Positions 22,380 to 64,000 of a stretch of DNA of 64,000 bases are shown piece after piece. Origin of the DNA: Eublepharis macularius (lineage: Eukaryota; Chordata; Lepidosauria; Squamata; Eublepharidae); NCBI RefSeq assembly GCF_028583425.1, contig NC_072791.1, positions 192,486,311 through 192,550,310 on the forward strand. Direction: 5' to 3'. Made by a program: the position numbers and the translations under genes. Within the stretch, counting starts at the first letter, position 1; the number at the start of each line of letters is the position of its first letter. Under the pieces are notes generated by a model. It was not told where the DNA came from, made no database searches, and worked only from the letters and a program-made list of their open reading frames with translations.

Positions 22380-22883
22380 CTCCTGTCCCAACTCTTCCCA
22401 CTCCATTCCTTTCAGCTCTGAGTGAAAAAAAACCTCCTCTTTCCAGCTCATGCTACCCAATCAGATGCCTTGGAGTAGCCTGTCACTAAAAATTGTTTCT
22501 GTGAAGGATTAACCCTTTAGAGTCCTGTAGCTGAGTGTACAGTATATCCAGGCTTTTAAAAACGTGCAGTCTGTCACAGTTGTCTTATTTAGCACCAGTA
22601 TCATTTATTTGGGCATGAGGTGAAGAAGCTAATTCCATCACCTGTCCAAGAAGGCAGTTAGAGGTTAAAAGTGCCAGTCTATGTCTACTGCAGATTGATG
22701 TAACACACCCTTATACATTGGAAACCAAGTCTCAGATTAAGATAATATTGTGTGAGTGCAGTCCTGGGTCTGCTGGCACAATTGTGTTTTATCACACAAT
22801 ACTAGAGTTTTGGATAAAACTCCAGGAGCATTTCATGATTGGTTTCTGTATGTGTGGGTGTGTTTGATTATAAATAGTTTACA

Positions 22884-22934
22884 ATTGACCACTGAGGTCA
22901 ATTTGGCCTTAGGGCCAAAACACGTCTGGTCAAT
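22884..22934 (+). other. hammerhead-ribozyme-like motif
   Basis: ATTGACCA (22884-22891) is exactly complementary to TGGTCAAT (22927-22934), forming an 8-bp stem I. Between them are CTGAGGT (consensus CUGANGA), a GGCC/GGCC stem II closed by TTAG, then AAAAC (consensus GAAAC) and ACGTC with the cleavage GUC directly before stem I. Two core bases (A9, G12) are changed, so activity is doubtful. Confidence 0.6.
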
Positions 22935-24310
22935 TTTTGTACTGTACCATGGTCTGTTTGTATTGGTCATTGCACTGTATCATCATCTGTGCATTGGGAA
23001 TGTTCTAGCAAGTTTTAACATATGTATGTAGCCTGCGATTCAGGCCTTATGTTTTAAATTTTTAAAATCTATATATGTGTACAATTATAATAAATACTTT
23101 CTAAATATATTTTATTTTAGGTTGTAACTTGACCCCTTTATTTTGTTCCCTAGCTAGTATAAATAATTACAATCTAACTGGGTTGAAATTTACAAAAGTA
23201 TGGTGTGGACTTCTCAGTCCAAGAAATGTACCAGTTCATTATTTGTCTTCTTGGACATTGAGATAGCTGTGTGTGCATGAAATCATCCACTAGAAACCAA
23301 TTAAAGCATATGTTCTGGAGTTAGAGCAGTATTAAGCGCTGAGTCAGGATTGGTAGTACTTGCAGGCTTGGAGCATCCCACTATATAACTAGGCCTGACC
23401 TTGAGGAAATGAAAGGTCAAGCCCAGTCAAAGAGTCCAATCTGAAAAGCTCCCGTGCAATGAATGCAAAACGAGTGTCAAGAATTCAGAATTTAAGAAAA
23501 AGTAAGTAAGGAGACAAGGATCTCAGAACTGAATCGTTTGCCAGCTACGTGGTCCAAGCACAGGGCAGAATCCAGCTATGTTGACCCTCCCACTATTGGA
23601 ATAGTAAGCAGATCTGGAAGAGAGATTTTACCTCATTCCCATGAAATTAAAATCCAAGGCGTGGTCTGTTTATGCTTCAGAATTGTGGTAAAACATTGAG
23701 TTGGTAGAATGTACTTCTTCAGATTGCTAATGAAAGCGCATTTTTCATTTTTCCTATATTAAGAATTCCTGTAAGTGGAAAAGTAGCACTACATGTAAAA
23801 GACTAGGATTCTTCTGTGCTAATGTTTAGAACATTTTAAAATAGTAGTGCAGTAGTGCACCACAATCTGAAGTGGTGTAGCCTGTTCTCCCATTTCAGCA
23901 TTCTGCCTCTTCATTCTGTGGCATAGGTAGATCTGAACTAAGTCCAAACACAATCACTTTAATTATTTGAAGACTGGAGTACTTTAGTATGCAGTTATGT
24001 AGTAAGCCTTAGAAAGAGAAGTACATAATGATGTTCATGGTTTAAACTGAGGCAAGTATACCTTAAAAGACTGCAGAACCATCCTCCCAATCACAGCTTA
24101 TATCTTTGTTGTTCTGACTGAGGAAGCCATTTTAAAAGCTGAACATACGTTATGATGGATTTAACCAGGTTTCCTGCCAGTAAAAAGGGGGAAGAGGGGG
24201 TCTCCTTTCAAAACCCAAAAAGCTATGTTAGGGTGTCTATGTAGATGCATAGATAAAAGACATGCAGGATGAGGGCTGAAAAAAGAAAAGGAATAACAAT
24301 GACAACAAAA

Positions 24311-25765
24311 ACATTATTTATAGTCTACCCTTCTTGCCGAGACTGAAGGGATATTACAAGGTGTAAATCAACACCTTGGGACAATGGCTGGGACATTCAG
24401 TGAACAACGTAATAGGTATAGATCATAAAAATTTGAAAACCAGCAGAAATCCGATGCAGGACTGATACATAAGCAATTTGACATGACGTACTAAATGGCA
24501 TGGAAACTACACAATAGGTACATACAGCAGCAGACAGTACTGTGTGCAGAAAGAACACTGTGCAGTTTCTATCCCTTTATCAAAGCATTGCTGTGAACCA
24601 TTTCCTTACAGCACAGCCTTATTATCTGTAAATAAAAACCCTTCAGTTTTGCAGAGTTTATGGAAAGCTGGGGGAGTGGGAGCTTTCCTGGCTTCTTCAG
24701 TCGGGCTGCTCCATAAGGTGGGAGCTTTTACAGAGAATGCATATGTATGGGCTGCTGTTGATTCCACCCATGTGCAGGGTGGTACCTGCAGATGAGCAAA
24801 GCTGCTGTGGTGGGGAATAGGGAGAGAGGAAGTCCTGTAGGTATGAGGGACCAAGGCCATGAAGCGCTTTGTATGTGATAGCCAAAACCATGAGTTGAGT
24901 CTGGTAACTGATCAGTAGCCAGTGGAGTGACTGCAGAATGGGAATGATATGCATGCTCCACAAAGCTCCTGATAATAACTGAGCTGAAGCATCCTGCACC
25001 AACTGGAATCTCTGAGTTGACTTTGAAGGGAGATCTATGTAGAATGCATTATAGTAGTCAAGTTTTAAATGTTACCATACTGTGAATCCAGCTGGCCAAG
25101 TTGGCTGTGTCAAGGTAAGGGGGCATCTTTCATGTTTACAGAAGGCATTTTTTTCAGCTGCATTAACTTGCTACTCTAGTAACAATGCTGGATCTAGTAC
25201 AACCCCATGGCTCTTAACTGAGTCTGCAAGAGTCAGCCAAACTCCATCAAAAGTGGGAGCACTATGTTCTGCTTTCCCAAGCAGCATTACTTTAATCTTA
25301 TCTGGGTTCAGTTTCAATTTGTTTGCTTTCACCCACTTGACCACAGCTATCAAAAAGTGATTCAGGACCTCTAATGCATCACCAGGGGATCTGGACATAG
25401 AGGTGAGTGTCATCCACATATTGAAGAATTTCTATGAAGAATTTCTGCTAAAGGCTTTAAATAGAGGTTGAATAACATGGGGGATAAGTTTGCGCCACGT
25501 GGAACCCCGTAAGACGATTCCCACACTGAAGATAGCCGGTGTCCAACAGTAGCCCTCTTACATTTCCTGAGGAGTGACTTAAACCAGTCCAAGGCACATC
25601 CTGATACCTACTTCTGCCACCAAATGCCTCAAGAGGATAGTATGATCTACTGTGACAAAGGCTGCAGATAGATCCAGGAGGAGCAACAAAGAAGCATGGC
25701 ATTTGTTTACACTTAGAGATTGTCTGTGATGGAGTGAATGTGCTATCTGGACCCAACCCTATATA
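24311..25765 (-). mobile_element. CR1/L2-clade LINE, 3' half
   Basis: Minus-strand pieces encode YGVPRGANLSPMLFNLYLKP, then WVKANKLKLNPDKIKVMLLG and LADSVKSHGVVLDP, then LAITYKALHGLGPSYLQDFL, in the order of L2-like reverse transcriptase and its C-terminal region. The low-coordinate end has TTATTTATAGTCTACCC, the same 3' end found after the LINE at 52.0 kb. Frameshifts separate the blocks, so it is inactive. Confidence 0.85.
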
Positions 25766-25834
25766 ATTTTTTTAAATGTATATATATATATATATATTAC
25801 AAATTTTAAATACTTGCAAAAAAACCTTCCATCA

Positions 25835-26035
25835 TCCGGTTCTCCGGCCGTGAAAGCCTTCGACAATACATCTTCCATCATAACCTTTGAAAAACATACA
25901 TGAAAAAAATTACAAAGACATACTGCTATGTCTTTATGCCTGTATCTGAAGGGAGCTTTGACTCCTGGAAGCTTATACTCTGAAAATCTTGTTCATCTCT
26001 AAGATGCCACTGGACTCAAATCCGGTTGTTTTACT
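25835..26035 (+). mobile_element. Penelope-like remnant with hammerhead motif
   Basis: It begins with TTCTCCGGCCGTGAAAGCC, shared with 43303. It then has GTAT, CTGA, a GGGAG/CTCC stem, GAAGCT and TATAC at 25942-25979, where GTAT and ATAC pair as stem I and AGCT is the palindromic stem III. Relative to the related motif at 39853 it lacks three bases of CTGAAGA. The 3' family sequence is TGGACTCAAATCCGGTTG. Confidence 0.6.
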
Positions 26036-26426
26036 GCTATGAACATACAAGTATGCTTTCCATCTTTTGGGCTATTAAAGTACAATAAAGATCAACCTGT
26101 AAACTGAGTTCTAAACTCCAATAACCTGTCAATGCATGAACATCCTTTACAAAACAAGTTTACCTTGTCTACCATCATTTCAATAACCAGTAATTCAACT
26201 TGGACATTTTAGCAATTTGTCACATTTTAAAAACCCATTCTTTAATCATACTTTTTTTAGTACTCTGCCAATTTTCTTAGCAATTAGTATCTTTGCAAGC
26301 TAATCTGCATTAATTTGTTGATCTTTCACAGAAACTAAACTCATATATCCTAATCATGTTATTTTAGGATCTTTAGATGATACAATATTGTTAAAGCACA
26401 GGACATGACAACCATATGTAGATTTG

Positions 26427-26615
26427 GTGTGAGAGCCAGTCCGCTTGAAGCCAGCTGGGTGACCTTGGGTCAGTCACATCTTCTAGGAGCTCTCTCAGCC
26501 CCACCCACCTCACAGGGTGTTTTGTTGTTGTTGTTATAACAGCATACTTTGTAAACCGCTCTGAGTGGGTGTTAAGTTGTCCTGAAGGATGGTATATAAA
26601 TCGAATGTTGTTGTG
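26427..26615 (+). mobile_element. tRNA-derived SINE, 5'-truncated
   Basis: The body reads CTGGGTGACCTTGGGTCAGT and CACCTCACAGGG. The tail has AAACCGCTCTGAGTGGGTGT, then GGTATATAAATCGAATGTTG and GTTGTTGT runs. The same family lies inverted at 59688-59945. Confidence 0.8.
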
Positions 26616-27944
26616 AAAGTGAGTGTGGAAGTCTTATCACAAGTCTTCTGTCTCCTACCAACCAACTCTCCCACTGGCTCCCTCTCACATAATAGAAATG
26701 CGAATTAAACCAAGTCTGCATCCTTGCAAGGACATAGTAAACAGTAACACTCAAGCCTGCCAAAGAAGCTACTTTAAGATAACAGCCAACAACCAGTAAA
26801 CCAGAAAGAAGAAAATAATAGAAATCAAAAGAAGAATTAATATTAAAACCAAGATAAATTAAAATAACTCTTCATGGAGCACAAAACATCCCACCACCCA
26901 ACTCAAAGCGGAGACGGAAAACCATATTCCATATTCAGATCATGTTTGTTGTTTTAGTCAGGGTAAAAGTGACGGTTTGTCTCATAAAATACTGGAACAT
27001 CCTTTTTTTACTATTTTTAGTAATTGTTGGCTTTTACTTCATAACTTGTGCTCTGGTTAATAATTCTCAGGGGGAGATTCTTCCATATCTGATGCTAGAC
27101 ACTGATCCAACTATAACCTTGTTGGTTGCTAAATTTCTGCCTTTTGGACAGAAACCAAGCCTGGAATACTGGTTAAACTCTTATGGCTGCCTATCAATAG
27201 CCACTGGGAGCATTCTGGTTAAAGCTACAGGTGATCCTTTTATCATTTTGGATTTTTTAACCCCCTGCCATGTATTGGATTTTTAAAATTTTTAGATTTT
27301 TCTGCAAACCTGGTGCATTTTTCAGGTGTGTAGAAAGATCTTTTTTGTCTATTCATTGCTCCATATTTAAGTATGCACAGATCAGTGCCTCTTGACTATT
27401 AGTATATATGATGATTGGACTGAATTATTTTGACTTTGTTTATTCTTTAAAAGGCAGGCATCTAGCTGCAAGTTGGTGATGGGGAGAATTAATATAGAAT
27501 ATCTGTGTAATTTGTTTCCTTGCATATTTTGGTATTAATTTTGAAATTGGGGGGGGTATGTGCATGAAGATATTTCCTTGCTTTATGGGTGTTTTCTGAC
27601 ATGTATCCATACTTTGTTTTAATTCTCTCTCCTAGCCCTCTTTCCTTTCTGGCTTGTTTTGCATTCACACCTTATCTCACCATGCCAGAGAAACAGCCAC
27701 ATGTAGCAAGTAGGTTTGATGCTGATGTGCTGAATGTACAGTGGGGCCAAACTTTGCTATCCTTCTAGGGCCTGATGCTATTATGAAATACTGCTAAAGT
27801 TTTAACTGGGACAATTTTCCACTCATTACAGAGATGAAATTGCTCCAACAACCTTCAATTCCCCTAGAGGATGTTATCAAATAAATGGGGGCCAATTTTT
27901 AATTGCCTAACCAACAAACAGCCTTTGTTATCACAAATATAACT

Positions 27945-27950
27945 TTTATT
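27945..27950 (-). promoter_or_regulatory. DPP4: candidate DPP4 poly(A) signal
   Basis: AATAAA on the minus strand (TTTATT on +) is the only canonical hexamer I found between the DPP4 stop codon and this point, 1.94 kb downstream. ATTAAA near 28285 is an alternative. Confidence 0.4.
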
Positions 27951-29889
27951 ACATTATATTCAAGACATTAATACATGTATGACAATTAGCTTGTCTCAAA
28001 CATTTTACAAGGGCTCTTGTATATTTAAGGGCAAACAAACTCTTTTAGAAAATAACATTTAACATGTTCTTAAGCATATTGATTATTACGTAGCATAAAA
28101 TTTCATGAGTGGGCAGTATATCCTGATATCAGCACACAGGTGAACACTGAAGCCATAAGCTAGAGCCCATTTGTGTAAATGATATTGCTCACAACAGCCA
28201 AAGCACAGTGCATTTTACTTTTTCTGCTGCTATCGCTTCCATATGTGCACATGCAGGGGAAAAGTAACCAGAATGCTCCACAGGATTTAATATTACCTAA
28301 AGCAAGGTGCAGGCCCAAAATATACACTAAAAGTGACTTTCTATTGAAGTCATATATTTGATGATGCCTGGAAAGGATAATGGTCTGCAGTTAATGGTGC
28401 TACGATTCAAATGCACACTCTTATTCTATAGCAGATGCAACCTCCTTCACTCACTGTCCTGTGATTCACTTCTCTGTGGCATGATCCCATGTTGCTTGTG
28501 TGTGACAAGAGAGAATATCAAACAATAATTGATATTCAGGGTCTTTCCTACCCAAAAGGTACATGCTACTAGAAGAGGGAAAACAACTGGGTAGGGAAAA
28601 CCCACATGGTCAGCACCACACATGTGACTCATGCATTCACCAGTGATGTGGAATTCTTAGGAAGGAGTAACAGTTATCTGGTGGTATCTCGAATTCTACT
28701 AAACAAGCAAAATAATCTCCATTATTAGACATTTTTAAAATTTTCAAAGCAGGTATAATCACTCATATTTCTGCTACAGTGGTTTGATCCTTTCAAAGTA
28801 ATGGTTGGTGATGATGCCTAAAATCACGTTTCAGTCATTTTCTGCTTATTGGTACCAAAATAAGCATGTATTTTTGGTTTTCAGGCCATCACCAAGTTCA
28901 GGATCTGGTTTCATTTACTGGATAAGAAAAAGCAGACAAGCAAGAAACCATGATTTGGCTACAGACCTGGAGAAGCTTATAAATTTGTTACAAAAAGATG
29001 ACCATGTTCTGAAATTGTCATGAGCTACAGTTTCTAGAATTTTTCATAGTGTTGGTGTGTTAAAAGAAACCTTCAAGAGTACTGAAGATGAATTTTTGTA
29101 TTAACTTCCACAGAATACTAATCTTGACATTACTAACATTAGCAACCCGAAATCAGTTTCACCTCTTTTCAGAAAAACAATTTCTGAATTTCCATTTTGA
29201 CCATTTTTAAAGTGAGTTTCCAAATACGTTAAGGCAACTCTTCTACTTTCTGAGATTCTGGGGACAGCCATCAGTTTTAGGCAGAAGTTATCTGCTTAGT
29301 TGACCTGCTTGCCTATATTGATTGCAAACCCAAGTGGACACTTCTAGAGGAATGTTATTCACATTTAGACAGATATTTTCACTTGTAATATCTTCCATAT
29401 AAAACCCTGAACTGTATATGTTGAGATTATTATTACATTAATTTGCACCGTGGTGCATACAAACCAAGCAGCGATTCAAGTAATTTCCCCCCTTAATTTG
29501 GAACAAGGAACATGTAAACCCCATTCTTCAAAAGAGAAACATCTGACTATTTTAAAAAGATGCTGCAATGCCTCTTAGATGCATCCATGTCCAGAGCTGT
29601 TCACAGGATATTCAAAGTGGAAAGCCATCCCACACTCTTCGAAATTGAGAAGAAAACAGAGCCACACTTGCACGTATTTTGGAGATGTAGTCATATTTGC
29701 TTTGTGCTCATCAATGGATCACTATGTACAGTGAAATGCTGGAAAAAATCCATTTTCTTCATTCATGTCCATGAACCTCACTATTACTGTCAGTGCAATG
29801 AAAAGTGAGATAATCAAGGAGGAAAGTGCTCTTATTCAGAACAACATAAAACAAATCTTGGCCTGAGATGCAATTTGTTCTCTAGAGAA
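27945..29889 (-). other. DPP4: DPP4 3' UTR, proposed
   Basis: Sequence after the stop codon at 29890-29892 is free of recognised repeats and reading frames as far as the AATAAA at 27945-27950. I infer it is 3' UTR; its true end needs transcript data. Confidence 0.45.
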
Positions 29890-63413
<33,524 letters not shown>

Positions 63414-63499
63414 CTGAAAGGGAAACAAAAAGTTGTCACCGTTATTATAGATTTCTACCAATCTCTCCTCCTCCAAACAAACACATACATACACATACT

Positions 63500-64000
63500 C
63501 CTTTTTTTTATATAATTTTTTTTTATTTTTAATTTCTAACATAAAAAACTACAAAAAACTACAGAAATATAAAGGAAAAAAGGGGACTGGGGAAGAGGAA
63601 AGAGCAACATATAAACAGAAAACACACACTACATCTACATGTCTTGTATTCCCTTCATACTGCAATTTTTCTTTAAAGTTAACTTTCTAATATGCTATCA
63701 GATTGGTAGATCTTATAAAATACAGACTACATTCAGGATCAGGTCTCCCCCCCCCCCCCCGTGTCTCGGTCTTAGTTCTCTCTGCGCAGCTACAATAGCT
63801 GCGCTCGTTCCCTCCTCCCCCCCACTCTCCCCTTCAGGCTTTGAACGTTCTTCTTGCTGGAACTCCTGATGGTTAAACAAAAAGTCCCTCAGCTGTACTT
63901 CCGATGTTAACTTGTAGGTTTGATCCTTGTATCTAAACCAGATGCCTTCCGGAAACAACCATTTGTATTTTACTTCACATTTCCTCAGGAAAGCCGCAAG
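63500..64000 (-). mobile_element. LINE-1 ORF1 C-terminal piece with short tail
   Basis: On the minus strand, from the window edge, it encodes LAAFLRKCEVKYKWLFPEGI, then WFRYKDQTYKLTSEVQLRDF, the C-terminal domain pattern of L1 ORF1p. A Glu/Gly-rich tail and a stop near 63713 follow. Then come about 170 nt and an A-rich end (T-rich on + at 63505-63536). There is no ORF2. Confidence 0.6.

Larger units (their letters stand above)
19441..27940. other. SLC4A10-DPP4 intergenic region
   Basis: Convergent intergenic sequence. It contains a long palindrome (19979-20156), a GC-rich hAT MITE (21794-22379), a hammerhead-like element (22884-22934), an antisense LINE (24311-25765), a Penelope-like piece (25835-26035) and a SINE (26427-26615). 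About 20.2-21.8, 23.1-24.3 and 26.6-27.9 kb hold no recognised feature apart from short runs. Confidence 0.6.

Overview
The window is vertebrate nuclear DNA with no prokaryotic features. Protein coding is confined to short, spliced exons of two genes. The repeats (tRNA-derived and 5S-rRNA-derived SINEs with a Sauria-type tail, CR1/L2-clade LINEs, hAT and Tigger-like DNA elements, Penelope-like remnants) point to a squamate reptile. A gecko-like lizard is my inference; I cannot name the species.

Layout. Bases 1 to about 15.5 kb hold the 3' end of SLC4A10 (electroneutral Na+/HCO3- transporter, NBCn2/NCBE) on the + strand: five coding exons for the last transmembrane segments and the cytosolic tail, ending in the PDZ-ligand terminus ETCL. 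Candidate 3' UTR follows, with possible poly(A) signals at 16166 and 19421. About 19.4-27.9 kb is intergenic and full of repeats. From about 27.9 kb to the end lies DPP4 (dipeptidyl peptidase 4) on the - strand: 15 coding exons (exons 12-26 by the human scheme) covering part of the beta-propeller and the whole alpha/beta-hydrolase domain with the Ser-Asp-His triad. The two genes converge tail to tail, as SLC4A10 and DPP4 do on human 2q24. All exon junctions are GT-AG and in phase, and no exon has a frameshift or internal stop, so both genes look intact where visible.

The two genes are not functionally linked; they are syntenic neighbours. SLC4A10 imports bicarbonate across neuronal and choroid plexus membranes. 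DPP4 is a type II membrane exopeptidase that removes X-Pro/X-Ala dipeptides.

I found no new operon-like or defence-like system. The most notable non-genic signal is a set of decayed type I hammerhead-ribozyme cores (CUGANGA, stem II, GAAA, palindromic AGCU or ACGU stem III, complementary stem I) in Penelope-like repeat remnants at about 14.5, 22.9, 25.95, 39.85, 42.95, 43.2, 49.75 and 52.6 kb. Other points of interest are four hAT-type elements with 8-bp target duplications, a (GAAA)n(GA)n microsatellite that serves as the polypyrimidine tract of a DPP4 exon, and an unexplained GC-rich island in an SLC4A10 intron.
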